A model generated the notes under the pieces. The model had not been told where the DNA came from, did not search any database, and worked only from the letters and a program-made list of their open reading frames with translations. Position numbers and translations under genes: made by a program. Below are positions 44,624-54,224 of a DNA stretch of 64,000 nt, one piece after another. The stretch covers positions 19,224 through 83,223 of the forward strand of contig CALUKI010000023.1 in assembly GCA_944321175.1 (NCBI GenBank), given 5' to 3'. The number at the start of each line of letters is the position of its first letter. The stretch's first letter is position 1. The stretch comes from an uncultured Alistipes sp. Lineage in GTDB: Bacteria > Bacteroidota > Bacteroidia > Bacteroidales > Rikenellaceae.

Positions 44624-45228
44624 CGACATCCGCCGACGATACCTACCGCACCGTCGAGGCGCCGGCCGAAGCCGTTTTCAAGGAGAAGGGCAGCAGGTTC
44701 CTCGCCCATGTCTATCCCGTCGGCGACGAAGCGGCGATCCGTGAACGGCTGGAAGCCCTGCGCAAACGCTATTACGACGCCACGCACCACTACTACGCAT
44801 GGCGCCTGGGGCCGCGCGGAGAAACGTTCCGCGCGAACGACGACGGCGAACCTTCATCGACGGCCGGACGGCCCATCCTCGGACAGCTGCTGTCGCACGA
44901 CGTGACGGACTGTCTGCTGGTAGTGGTGCGCTATTTCGGCGGTACGAAACTGGGCGTACCGGGGCTGATCGCCGCATACAGGGAGTCGGCGGCGGCAGCG
45001 CTCGATGCAGCCCGCATCGTGGAACGGACGGTCGATCGCCGCATCACCGTCACCTTCTCCTACATGGCCATGAACGACATCATGCGCATCGTCAAGGAGG
45101 AGCAGCCCGCAGTCGAATCACAACGCTTCGACAATCTTTCGACGTTCGTGCTGCGCATCCGCGAAAGTTGCGCCGACCGTCTGGCAGAACGACTCCGCAA
45201 GGTCGAAGGAGCGACCATCGAATCATGA
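44620..45228 (+). CDS. YigZ/IMPACT family protein
   Basis: A 202-residue cytoplasmic protein of the UPF0029/IMPACT family. The N-terminal domain has [39 protein letters not shown] and [20 protein letters not shown], which are the family hallmarks; the C-terminal part is the DUF1949 ferredoxin-like domain. The eukaryotic homologue IMPACT affects translation control; the bacterial role is not settled. Both ends overlap neighbours by ATGA (lepB before, uvrA after), so translation of the three is probably coupled. Confidence 0.92.
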   Translation: MTTSADDTYRTVEAPAEAVFKEKGSRFLAHVYPVGDEAAIRERLEALRKRYYDATHHYYAWRLGPRGETFRANDDGEPSSTAGRPILGQLLSHDVTDCLLVVVRYFGGTKLGVPGLIAAYRESAAAALDAARIVERTVDRRITVTFSYMAMNDIMRIVKEEQPAVESQRFDNLSTFVLRIRESCADRLAERLRKVEGATIES

Positions 45229-48014
45229 ACGAACCGAACAGCATCCATATCAAAGGGGCGCGGGTCCACAACCTCAAGAACATCGAGGTCGATATTCCGC
45301 ACAATACGCTGACCGTCATCACGGGGCTTTCCGGCTCCGGAAAATCGACGCTGGCCTTCGACACGATCTGTGCCGAGGGACAACGGCGCTATGTGGAGAG
45401 CCTGTCGGCCTATGCCCGTCAGTTTCTGGGCAAGATCGACAAACCCGACGTGGACATCATCACGGGCATCGCACCGGCCATCGCCATCGAGCAGAAGGTC
45501 AACACGCGGAATCCGCGTTCGACGGTCGGCACGACCACCGAGATCTACGACTACCTGAAACTGCTCTTCGCGCGCGCAGGACACATCTTCTCGCCCGTAT
45601 CGGGCCGCGAAGTGAAGCGCTACTCGACGGACGACGTGGCACAATACGTCCTGTCGCTCGGTGAAGGCGCCAAAGCGACGGTCATGGCACCGCTCGTAGT
45701 GGCAGACGGGCAGGGGATCATCGAAAAGCTGACGCTGCTGATGAGCGACGGACTCCAGCGCATCCGCATCGGCAGCGAGATACGGTTTATCGAGGAGGCA
45801 CTCCCGACACTCGACCCTGCGACACGCAGCGACGCGCTGTCGGTCGTAATCGACCGCCTGCGCGTAAAGGACGACGGGGAGTTCGCCACCCGTCTGCGCG
45901 ACTCCATCGCCCGTGCGTTCGCCTACGGCGACGGCGTCTGCCGCATCCTGACCGAAAACGGCGTGGAGGAGTTCTCTTCGCGGTTCGAAGCCGACGGCAT
46001 CCGCTTCGAGGAGCCCACCGAACATCTCTTCAGCTTCAACAACCCGCTGGGCGCCTGCCCGCGCTGCGAAGGCTACGGCAAAACCGTCGGCATCGACGAG
46101 GATCTGGTCATCCCCGACAAGAGCAAGACGATCTATGAGGGGGCCATCGCCTGCTGGCGCGGCGACACGATGCGGCTGTGGAAAGAGAAACTGATTGAAA
46201 ACGCCGACAAGTTCGGCTTCCCGATCCATACGCCCTACCACGAACTCACGCCGGCACAGAAACAGCTGCTCTGGAGCGGAAACGAATATTTCTACGGGCT
46301 GAACAGCTTCTTCGACTACATCGACAGCGAACGGCGCAAGATCCAGTTCCGTGTGATGAAGGCCCGCTACACGGGCAAGACACGCTGTCCCGAATGCGGC
46401 GGCAGCCGTCTGCGCAAAGAGGCGCTGTATGTCCGCGTGGGCGGACGGACGATCGCCGATCTGGTCATGATGACAATCGACGGCCTTGCGGAGTTCTTCC
46501 GCACGCTGCGCCTCGACGACCACGACGAAAAGACCGCACGGCGGATCCTGATCGAAATCACGAACCGGCTGCAATACCTTGTCGATGTGGGATTGGGCTA
46601 TCTGACCCTCGACCGGCTCAGTTCGACCCTCTCCGGCGGCGAATCGCAGCGGATCAATCTGGCGACGTCGCTGGGCAGCAACCTCGTCGGCTCGCTCTAC
46701 ATCCTCGACGAACCCTCGATCGGCCTGCACCCGCGCGATACGAACCGCCTGATCGGCGTGCTCAAACAACTGCGCGACATCGGCAATACGGTTATCGTCG
46801 TCGAACACGAGGAGGAGGTGATCCGTGCGGCCGACTACATCGTCGATGTGGGGCCAGAAGCGGGTGAAAACGGCGGCAGGATCGTCTTCAGCGGCCCGGC
46901 AGCCGAACTGCCCGCCTGCACGCAGAGCCTGACGGCCGACTACCTCACGGGGCGGCGGCGCATCGAGCCGCCCGCGTCGAACCGCCACTGGAGCCACAGC
47001 ATCCTTATCAAGGGGGCGCGGGAAAACAACCTCCAGAACATCGACGTGCGCATTCCCCTTGGCGTAATGACATGCGTCACGGGAGTCAGCGGTTCGGGAA
47101 AGTCGTCGCTCGTCAAGGGGATTCTCTATCCGGCCCTGCGGCGCCAGCTCTTCAACACGGGACTCAAACCCGGCGACTTCGACCGGCTTGCCGGCGACGT
47201 ACAGCTGCTGCAATCGGTCGAAATGGTCGATCAGAACCCCATCGGGAAATCGACCCGGTCGAATCCCGTCACCTACATCAAGGCTTACGATGAGATACGC
47301 AAACTCTTTGCCGATCAGCCCTATGCGCAACACAATGGAATGAACGTTTCGCATTTCTCGTTCAACATGGCCGGCGGCCGTTGCGAAGAGTGCCAGGGTG
47401 AAGGGGTCATCAAGGTCTCGATGCAGTTCATGGCCGACATCGAACTCAAGTGCGAAGCCTGCGGCGGCAAGCGCTTCAAGGAGGAGGTGCTCGAAGTGAA
47501 GTATCGCGGCCATTCGATCTATGACGTGCTGGAGATGACCGTCGATGACGCCATCGCCTTCTTCGGGGAAGATACGGCCAATGCCACCTGCCGGCGGATC
47601 GTCGAACGTCTGCGGCCGCTGCAGGCCGTAGGATTGGGCTACGTCAAGCTGGGGCAGTCCTCTTCGACGCTTTCGGGCGGAGAGTCGCAACGGGTGAAAC
47701 TGGCATCGTTTCTGGCAAAGGACGCCACGCAGGGAAACGTGCTCTTTCTCTTCGACGAACCGACGACGGGACTTCACTTTCACGACATCAACAAACTGCT
47801 GGCGGCATTCGACGCCCTGATCCGGAAGGGGCATACCGTCGTCGTGGTCGAACACAACATGGATGTCATCAAGTGCGCCGACTGGGTGATCGATCTCGGC
47901 CCCGAAGCGGGGGAGAAGGGCGGAAAGGTAGTCTTCGAAGGCACTCCGGCACAGTTGGAGGAGTGTCCGGAGAGCCACACGGGAAAATTTTTGAAATTGC
48001 GAACCAAACTGTAA
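45225..48014 (+). CDS. uvrA: Excinuclease ABC subunit A
   Basis: A 929-residue DNA-damage recognition ATPase of nucleotide excision repair. It has two ABC modules: [14 protein letters not shown] with [16 protein letters not shown], and [13 protein letters not shown] with [17 protein letters not shown]. The zinc modules are CPECGGSRL and [17 protein letters not shown], and the N-terminal [13 protein letters not shown] is standard. The start at 45225 overlaps the YigZ-family stop; the frame is open further upstream only inside that gene. UvrB and UvrC are not in the window. Confidence 0.97.
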   Translation: MNEPNSIHIKGARVHNLKNIEVDIPHNTLTVITGLSGSGKSTLAFDTICAEGQRRYVESLSAYARQFLGKIDKPDVDIITGIAPAIAIEQKVNTRNPRSTVGTTTEIYDYLKLLFARAGHIFSPVSGREVKRYSTDDVAQYVLSLGEGAKATVMAPLVVADGQGIIEKLTLLMSDGLQRIRIGSEIRFIEEALPTLDPATRSDALSVVIDRLRVKDDGEFATRLRDSIARAFAYGDGVCRILTENGVEEFSSRFEADGIRFEEPTEHLFSFNNPLGACPRCEGYGKTVGIDEDLVIPDKSKTIYEGAIACWRGDTMRLWKEKLIENADKFGFPIHTPYHELTPAQKQLLWSGNEYFYGLNSFFDYIDSERRKIQFRVMKARYTGKTRCPECGGSRLRKEALYVRVGGRTIADLVMMTIDGLAEFFRTLRLDDHDEKTARRILIEITNRLQYLVDVGLGYLTLDRLSSTLSGGESQRINLATSLGSNLVGSLYILDEPSIGLHPRDTNRLIGVLKQLRDIGNTVIVVEHEEEVIRAADYIVDVGPEAGENGGRIVFSGPAAELPACTQSLTADYLTGRRRIEPPASNRHWSHSILIKGARENNLQNIDVRIPLGVMTCVTGVSGSGKSSLVKGILYPALRRQLFNTGLKPGDFDRLAGDVQLLQSVEMVDQNPIGKSTRSNPVTYIKAYDEIRKLFADQPYAQHNGMNVSHFSFNMAGGRCEECQGEGVIKVSMQFMADIELKCEACGGKRFKEEVLEVKYRGHSIYDVLEMTVDDAIAFFGEDTANATCRRIVERLRPLQAVGLGYVKLGQSSSTLSGGESQRVKLASFLAKDATQGNVLFLFDEPTTGLHFHDINKLLAAFDALIRKGHTVVVVEHNMDVIKCADWVIDLGPEAGEKGGKVVFEGTPAQLEECPESHTGKFLKLRTKL

Positions 48015-48129
48015 AACAAACAGAGCCGATCCGCATCTCCGGAGCCGCACTGCACGGCCGGGCCGACACCCGCACACGGGATGCCGGCCGACAGGGGAAA
48101 AATCGGGGAACGGACGACGAACATTCGAC

Positions 48130-49347
48130 ATGCAGGAGTTTTATACCTATACGCTGCCCAATGGAATACGGGGCATACACCGGCAGGTGCGGAGCAATGT
48201 GGTTCACTGTGCACTGGTCATCAATGCCGGCACACGCGACGAGCACCCCTCCGAATACGGGCTGGCGCACTTCGCCGAACACGCCTTTTTCAAAGGGACG
48301 GTGCGCCGCCGCGCCTATCAGGTCAACTGCCGGCTGGAGAACCTCGGCGGCGAACTGAACGCATACACGACCAAAGAGGATACGACGATCCATGCAACGG
48401 TTCTGCGCAGCGACTTCGCCAAAGCCGCAGAACTGCTGGCCGACATCGCCTTCCATTCGACCTTCCCCGAACGGGAACTCGCACGCGAGCGGGAGGTCAT
48501 TCTCGACGAAATCAACACCTACAAGGATTCGCCCGCAGACCGCATCTACGATGATTTCGAGGACATGCTGTTCGCCGGCTCCGAACTAGGACACAACATT
48601 CTGGGATCGAAGGCCGCACTGAACCGCTACCGGTCGGAGCACATTCAGGCATTCGTCCGCCGCACGCACACCACCGATCAGATGGTCTTTTCGTCGATCG
48701 GCAACATCGCCCCCAAACGCATCGAGGCAATCGTGAGCCGTTATTTCGCCGCCATGCCTGCCACCGTGCGGGATTTTTCACGCACGGCGCCGGCGGTCAC
48801 CGCCCCCTTCGAACGCAGCATCTCCCGCCACACCCATCAGGCACACTGCATCATCGGGGCACGCGCCTGCGGCATTCTCGATGCCAAACGGCTGCCCCTG
48901 GCCCTGCTCGTCAATGTCCTGGGCGGGCCCAGCGCCAACTCCATGCTCAACGTTACGGTGCGTGAAAAGCACGGGCTGTCCTACAACATCGAAGGAAGTT
49001 ATACCCCCTACGGCGATTCGGGCATCGTCGCCATCTATTTCAGTTCCGACCACGACAATGCCGAACGCTGTCTGGAACTCGTGCGCGGAGAGATCGGGCG
49101 TCTGCGCAACGAACGGTTGTCGGCCCGCAGGCTGGCGCTGGCGAAGAAACAGTTCATCGCCCAGCTGGCCATCTCGATGGAGAGCAACGAAGGCTACATG
49201 CTCGGCGCGGGAAAGAGCTTTCTGGTGCACAGCGAAGTGGATACGATGGAGGAGGTCTATCGCAAGATCGGAGCGCTCCGCGCCGAAGAGCTGCAGGAGG
49301 TCGCCAGGGAGATCTTCGCTGCACCGTCGATTCTGACCTATAAATAA
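48130..49347 (+). CDS. M16 family zinc peptidase
   Basis: A 405-residue insulinase-family protein. The inverted zinc motif HFAEHAFFKG (HxxEH) is at about residues 39-43, with the downstream Glu in the EVILDEINTYKDSP region. The second half (about 190-405) is the inactive M16_C domain with EKHGLSYNIEGSYTPYGDSG, the usual substrate-clamp block. No signal peptide is seen, so it is probably cytoplasmic and degrades peptides. It follows uvrA by 115 bases and precedes the methyltransferase by 8 bases. Confidence 0.92.
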   Translation: MQEFYTYTLPNGIRGIHRQVRSNVVHCALVINAGTRDEHPSEYGLAHFAEHAFFKGTVRRRAYQVNCRLENLGGELNAYTTKEDTTIHATVLRSDFAKAAELLADIAFHSTFPERELAREREVILDEINTYKDSPADRIYDDFEDMLFAGSELGHNILGSKAALNRYRSEHIQAFVRRTHTTDQMVFSSIGNIAPKRIEAIVSRYFAAMPATVRDFSRTAPAVTAPFERSISRHTHQAHCIIGARACGILDAKRLPLALLVNVLGGPSANSMLNVTVREKHGLSYNIEGSYTPYGDSGIVAIYFSSDHDNAERCLELVRGEIGRLRNERLSARRLALAKKQFIAQLAISMESNEGYMLGAGKSFLVHSEVDTMEEVYRKIGALRAEELQEVAREIFAAPSILTYK

Positions 49348-49355
49348 GAAAGAGG

Positions 49356-50003
49356 ATGGACATGCTTGAAAAATACGTCGAGCAGCTGTCGGAACCCGAA
49401 CCCGAACTGTTGCAGGCGCTCGATCACGAAACCCACATGCAGACGGTTCATCCCCGCATGCTGTCGGGGCACGTCCAAGGCAAATTTCTCGAAATGCTTG
49501 TACGGATGCTGCGCCCCCGCCGGATACTTGAAATCGGGACCTTCACCGGTTATTCGGCCCTGTCGATGGCGGCGGGGCTCGACGACGGAGCGACACTCGA
49601 CACCATCGAGTCGGACGATGAACTGCAGGAACTGACCCAATCGTTTTTCGACCGCTCGCCGCACGGCCGCAAGATCCGGTTCCATATCGGCTCGGCTCTC
49701 GACGTCGCACCCGCATTGGGCGGCAGGTTCGATCTGGTCTTCATCGACGGCGACAAACGCGAATATCCGGACTACTATCGGATGCTGATGGGGGATAACG
49801 GCGGCAGGCCGCTGGTCGGTAGCGGTTCGTTTCTGTTGGCCGACAACATTCTCTGGTCGGGAAAGGTCGTACAAGATGTCGCGCACGGAGACCGCCAGAC
49901 GCAGCGCATCCTCGAATTCAACCGCATGGTCGTTGAAGATCCCCGCGTGGAGAATGTCATCGTTCCGCTGCGCGACGGGTTGAATCTAATCCACGTAAAA
50001 TAG
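49356..50003 (+). CDS. SAM-dependent O-methyltransferase (caffeoyl-CoA OMT-like)
   Basis: A 215-residue class I methyltransferase of the O-methyltransferase family 3. The SAM motif RILEIGTFTGYSALSMA, the acidic TIESDDELQ after strand 2, DLVFIDGDKREYPDYY with the metal-binding Asp, and LLADNILWSGKV are all present. In bacteria these enzymes methylate catechol-like or other small hydroxylated compounds; the substrate is unknown. It lies 8 bases after the M16 peptidase gene. Confidence 0.92.
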   Translation: MDMLEKYVEQLSEPEPELLQALDHETHMQTVHPRMLSGHVQGKFLEMLVRMLRPRRILEIGTFTGYSALSMAAGLDDGATLDTIESDDELQELTQSFFDRSPHGRKIRFHIGSALDVAPALGGRFDLVFIDGDKREYPDYYRMLMGDNGGRPLVGSGSFLLADNILWSGKVVQDVAHGDRQTQRILEFNRMVVEDPRVENVIVPLRDGLNLIHVK

Positions 50004-50113
50004 GAGAGGAGGCCCCAAAGAGTTTTTTCGGAAGGGAAAGGCACAGAATGCGCAAAATGTAGAATAAAATGCCAAAAAAGCGTCCGATTGTTGCATTTTT
50101 GCAGAATTGTCAC

Positions 50114-50121
50114 TATCTTTC
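50114..50121 (+). promoter_or_regulatory. Probable promoter of the transglutaminase-like cluster
   Basis: TATCTTTC differs from TAnnTTTG only in the last base. GTTG at 50090-50093 lies exactly 20 bases upstream as a near-match to the -33 TTTG. The start codon of the first gene is 22 bases downstream. Confidence 0.45.
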
Positions 50122-50143
50122 TCCTACCTAAAACCTCTCCGAC

Positions 50144-52147
50144 ATGAAAAGTCTTCCGTTATTGGCGGCAATCGCTCTTCTCTGGCAGGTTTCAGCCGCC
50201 TCTGCCCAAGAGTGCAGTTTCAAATACGGGAATCTCTCCAAAGAAGAACTTCTGATGTCCTCCTATGCTCCCGACCCCAACGCCGAGGCCGTCTTCCTTT
50301 ATGATGACTCCTATCTCAACTACGATGTAGGCAACAAACTCGTGCTTGAGCTGTACCGCACCGTGCGCATCAAAGTGCTCAAGAGCGAAGGATCCCGATG
50401 GGGAGATGTCGAAATCGACTATTACAGCAACAACAACGCCGAAGAATATGTATCCGATATTGAAGCGGCTTCCTACAATCTTGTAAACGGGAAAGAGGTC
50501 AAGACTCCGCTCAAAAAGCAATTCATCTTCGAAGAGGAGCTCGACAAAAACACCCGACGCATCAAATTCTCGATTCCCGAAGTACGCGAAGGCTCCGTCA
50601 TCGAGTACCGCTACCGTGTCCGCTCGGAATTTATCGGGTCCATCCCTACCTTGTACGTCCAGCATGCGATTCCCGTCATGCACAGCAATGTCGATGTCAC
50701 GATCCCCTGGTGCTTTACCTTCCAGGCGGAAATCTGCGGCGACATCCAACTCGATGTCGAACGAATGCTCGCCTACGGATCTTCTACGGGAAGCTCCAAA
50801 TTCCGATACAAAGCAACCCGCTACGTCTGCAAAACGGAAAATGTTCCGGCATTGAAAGAAGAGCCTTATGTCTGGTGTACGGACGATCACCGCAGCGGCC
50901 TGCGATTCGAAATCAACGATCTTGAATATCCGGGCTATCTGAACAAACACTTCACGACCACCTGGGCCGAAGTCAATGATCTGCTTGAACACACCAATTT
51001 CGGGAGATTCTTTAAGATGCAGAACCCCTTCACGTCCGAGGTTGCGGAGATCGTCGCCCGTACCGACGACAGGAAACAGCAGCTCCACGAAATTCTCAAA
51101 CTTGTACAATCGCGTGTCACATGGGACGGATATTACCGGTTGTCGCCGCAACGCTCCCCTGCAAAAGCCGCAGAAGAGGGGCGCGGCGACAGCGGCTCGA
51201 TCAACTGCATTCTTGCCGCTGCACTCCGTGATGCCGGATTTACACCGAAAGCCCTTCTGCTCAACCCGCGATCATACGGCCGGCTGCCCGAAACCTTCGC
51301 GACGGACAACATCCGGACATTCGTGATAATGGTAATGCTCGGAGGCGAAAGTCTCTATCTTGACGGCACGGATCCGCATACGGATGTCGGGACGCTGCCT
51401 CCCGACCTGCTTGTCGATCGCGCCCGCATCTACGGCATCGACAACCCCGCAGGCGGATGGATCGATCTGACCCGCCAAGCCCGCAGCACAAGCCATACGC
51501 AGATTGAAGCGCAGCTTACACCCGAAGGCGAACTGGTCTGCACCCAAAAGGAGGTCGCGACAAAACAGGCGGCATACGACACAAGCCGCTCATATGCACG
51601 CAGCGAGAGCCGCGAAGGTTTTATTCAGACGCGTGAGCAGGAGGCCGATATTACCGTTTCGGAACTTTCGATCAAGGGCATCGATACACCGGAAACCTGC
51701 CTGACGCTGACTTTCCGCAAAATGCCTGAAACGGCCGGAGAGCGGCTGTATCTTCATCCGACCGTCGTTCCGTACCTCACGGAAAACCCCTTTACGGCCA
51801 GGCACCGCTCTTTGCCCGTCGAATTTTCCTATCCGAAACAGACTCAGATCAGCGTAAACATTTCATTGCCGGAGGGGTATTTTGTCGAAGAGTTTCCCAA
51901 ACCCATGCGCATGACCGCCTGCCGCGGCAGCCTCATCGGATCGCTGCAACTCGACTATCAGGAACAGGAACGAATCATCCGCTGCCGTTTCGAGTTCGAC
52001 CGCACCCGATTCCGATATACCCCTGATGAATACGATACCCTGAGCTCATTTTACGGGTTTCTTGCCGATCTGTGCAACAGCCGGATCGTGATCCGCAAGG
52101 GTTCGGAGAATACCGCACCCGCATCGGACGGGAATACGCTCGAATAA
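50144..52147 (+). CDS. DUF3857/transglutaminase-like protein, copy 1 (catalytic residues lost)
   Basis: A 667-residue exported protein: signal peptide (cleavage near ASAQ at about 22), DUF3857 domain (about 45-225), transglutaminase-like core (about 300-420) and a C-terminal beta domain. At the place where active members have GDC, this protein has GRGDS350GSIN, so the nucleophilic Cys is Ser. The His position reads IRTFVIMV, lacking the His. Only the acidic block YLDGTDPH remains. It is thus probably a non-catalytic binding protein of the periplasm or surface. It closely resembles copy 2 along the whole length, including identical position 350, so the two are a tandem duplication. Confidence 0.85.
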   Translation: MKSLPLLAAIALLWQVSAASAQECSFKYGNLSKEELLMSSYAPDPNAEAVFLYDDSYLNYDVGNKLVLELYRTVRIKVLKSEGSRWGDVEIDYYSNNNAEEYVSDIEAASYNLVNGKEVKTPLKKQFIFEEELDKNTRRIKFSIPEVREGSVIEYRYRVRSEFIGSIPTLYVQHAIPVMHSNVDVTIPWCFTFQAEICGDIQLDVERMLAYGSSTGSSKFRYKATRYVCKTENVPALKEEPYVWCTDDHRSGLRFEINDLEYPGYLNKHFTTTWAEVNDLLEHTNFGRFFKMQNPFTSEVAEIVARTDDRKQQLHEILKLVQSRVTWDGYYRLSPQRSPAKAAEEGRGDSGSINCILAAALRDAGFTPKALLLNPRSYGRLPETFATDNIRTFVIMVMLGGESLYLDGTDPHTDVGTLPPDLLVDRARIYGIDNPAGGWIDLTRQARSTSHTQIEAQLTPEGELVCTQKEVATKQAAYDTSRSYARSESREGFIQTREQEADITVSELSIKGIDTPETCLTLTFRKMPETAGERLYLHPTVVPYLTENPFTARHRSLPVEFSYPKQTQISVNISLPEGYFVEEFPKPMRMTACRGSLIGSLQLDYQEQERIIRCRFEFDRTRFRYTPDEYDTLSSFYGFLADLCNSRIVIRKGSENTAPASDGNTLE

Positions 52148-52182
52148 CCCTCCCTGACAGGAATGTGGAGGGAGGGGCTTTT
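52148..52182 (+). terminator. Possible weak terminator between transglutaminase-like copies 1 and 2
   Basis: Arms CCCTCCC (52148-52154) and GGGAGGG (52170-52176) followed by GCTTTTC. The short U-run suggests partial termination or mRNA end formation. Confidence 0.4.
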
Positions 52183-52262
52183 CGCCGTCCTATGTCCCAA
52201 AAGCCACTCAATAAAACGGCCTATTTGCAAACTGCATGACCTAAAATCAAAATCTCAACCTT

Positions 52263-54221
52263 ATGAAGAAAGTCCTATCCACGCTGACCGCTCTTGCATG
52301 CCTGTCCTGCATGGCTGCCACAGCCCAGGAGTACAGTTTCAAGTACGGAAAAATCTCCGGCGACGAACTCCGCATGACCTCTTATGCGCCCGATCCCGAT
52401 GCCGAGGCCGTATTCATCTACGACGATACATACATCCATTACGTCTTTGCCAACTCCATCCAGCTCGAACTCGAACGTTCCGTCAAGATCAAGATTCTCA
52501 AAGACGAAGGAACTCATTGGGGAGATGTCGAGATCCTCTACCACAACCGGCAGGCATACAGGGAATCCATATCGAAGCTCAATGCTGCGGCATACAACCT
52601 CGTTGACGGAAAGGTCGTGAAAACACCGCTTAAGAAGCAGCAGATCTTCACGGAAGAGGTCAGTGAAACCACCCAGCGCATGAAATTCTCCATTCCCGAA
52701 GTCCGCGCCGGCACCGTCATCGAATACCGCTACCGGCTCACATCGGACTTCATCGGGTCGATTCCCGATGTCAATGTGCAATACTCGATCCCTGTCGTTC
52801 GCAGTTCGACGGTTGTCACCATCCCCGAATATTTTACCCATCACGTCCAATCCAGAGGATATGTCTCCTTGCCGATCGAACGGACCTCCGACAACGAACC
52901 CTTCATCGGTGCCGGCGGCGAATCCTACTCCGTAACAAAATACATCTGCGACATCGAGGGGGTTCCGGCGCTCAAAAAAGAGCCCCATGTCTGGCACATG
53001 GCCGATTTTCGCGGAGGCATCGAATTCGAAATCAACGGAATCAACATTCCCGGACAGATCTATGAGGATTTCACAACCACATGGGGAAAAGTGTTCGAGA
53101 ATCTCCAGCGCTCGGAGTTCGGGCGTTACCTCAATATCCGGAACCCCTATCGGAACGAAGTTGCGGCGATCGTCGCAGGCACCGACAATCCGCTCCAGCG
53201 CATACACGAAATCCTGAAACTCGTTCAGTCCCGCATCAAATGGGACAATGTCTATCGTCTCATACCCGCACGCTCCCCGCACAGCGCCGCCAACGAGGGT
53301 CGCGGCGACAGCGGCTCGATCAACTTCATTCTGGCGGCCGCACTCCGCGATGCAGGGTTCCAGCCTCAGGTCATCCTGCTCAACCCGCGCTCGTACGGGC
53401 GCCTGCCCATGACACATGCTACGAGCATCATCGGCACCTTCATCCTGCGTGTGCCGCTCGAAAACAATTCGATGGTCTATCTCGACGCAACCAATCCCCA
53501 CGCCGACATCAACACGCTGCCGACGGATCTGCTTGTCGATCGGGCCCGGATCTACGGCATGAACGACACCGCTACGGGGTGGATCGACATCTCATCCATT
53601 GCTCCGAGCATGGTCTTCTCGCAGATCTCGGCACGGCTGACCGAAGAGGGGACGCTGGAATGTACGGAGACCGACACGGAAACCTACCAGTCGGCCTACA
53701 GCCTGAGCAGCCGTTACGCTTCGAGCGGAAGCCACGAAGCATTCGTCGAGAAATACGAGCAGGAGTCCGACATCTCCATCTCGGAACTGACCGTCGAGGG
53801 CCTCAACTCCGCAAAGGCCGTCATGAAACTCTCCTTCACGAAGAATGTCGATACGGCCGGCGGTCTCGTCTATCTGTGTCCGACCGTCTCGCCCTTCCTC
53901 AAGGAGAATCCGTTCACAACCGAGAATCGCAAGCTGCCCGTAGAATTTCCCTATCCGCACCGATACAGGATCATCACGACGATCTCCCTGCCGGAGGGAT
54001 ATACGGTCGAAGAGCTGCCCAAACCCACACGGATGATCGCCTGCGACAACGGACTGAGCTGCAAGCTCAATTTCCAGCAGCAGGGCAGTGTCATCCAGAG
54101 CCTGTTCGAGTTCGAGATGAAGCATGCCATCTTCCCCGCAACGCAATACAAGGATCTGAGTGCTTTTTACGGGTTCCTGACAGACCTGTGCAACAGTCAG
54201 ATCGTCATCAAAAAACCATAA
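52263..54221 (+). CDS. DUF3857/transglutaminase-like protein, copy 2 (catalytic residues lost)
   Basis: A 652-residue exported protein with the same layout as copy 1: signal peptide ending ATAQ (about 21), DUF3857, transglutaminase-like core and C-terminal beta domain. Long shared blocks (SYAPDPDAEAVFIYDD, KFSIPEVRAGTVIEYRYRL, HEILKLVQSRIKWD) show a recent paralogy. The nucleophile position again is Ser350 in GRGDSGSIN, and the His is missing (IIGTFILRV), while the acidic YLDATNPH is retained. It begins 115 bases after copy 1 and is followed after only 3 bases by copy 3. Confidence 0.85.
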   Translation: MKKVLSTLTALACLSCMAATAQEYSFKYGKISGDELRMTSYAPDPDAEAVFIYDDTYIHYVFANSIQLELERSVKIKILKDEGTHWGDVEILYHNRQAYRESISKLNAAAYNLVDGKVVKTPLKKQQIFTEEVSETTQRMKFSIPEVRAGTVIEYRYRLTSDFIGSIPDVNVQYSIPVVRSSTVVTIPEYFTHHVQSRGYVSLPIERTSDNEPFIGAGGESYSVTKYICDIEGVPALKKEPHVWHMADFRGGIEFEINGINIPGQIYEDFTTTWGKVFENLQRSEFGRYLNIRNPYRNEVAAIVAGTDNPLQRIHEILKLVQSRIKWDNVYRLIPARSPHSAANEGRGDSGSINFILAAALRDAGFQPQVILLNPRSYGRLPMTHATSIIGTFILRVPLENNSMVYLDATNPHADINTLPTDLLVDRARIYGMNDTATGWIDISSIAPSMVFSQISARLTEEGTLECTETDTETYQSAYSLSSRYASSGSHEAFVEKYEQESDISISELTVEGLNSAKAVMKLSFTKNVDTAGGLVYLCPTVSPFLKENPFTTENRKLPVEFPYPHRYRIITTISLPEGYTVEELPKPTRMIACDNGLSCKLNFQQQGSVIQSLFEFEMKHAIFPATQYKDLSAFYGFLTDLCNSQIVIKKP

Positions 54222-54224
54222 GCC

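Noticed and set aside
45060..48131. Minus-strand open frame of about 1020 codons opposite uvrA
   Set aside because: It is antisense to uvrA, which is complete with both ABC modules; the antisense product has no domain or signal.
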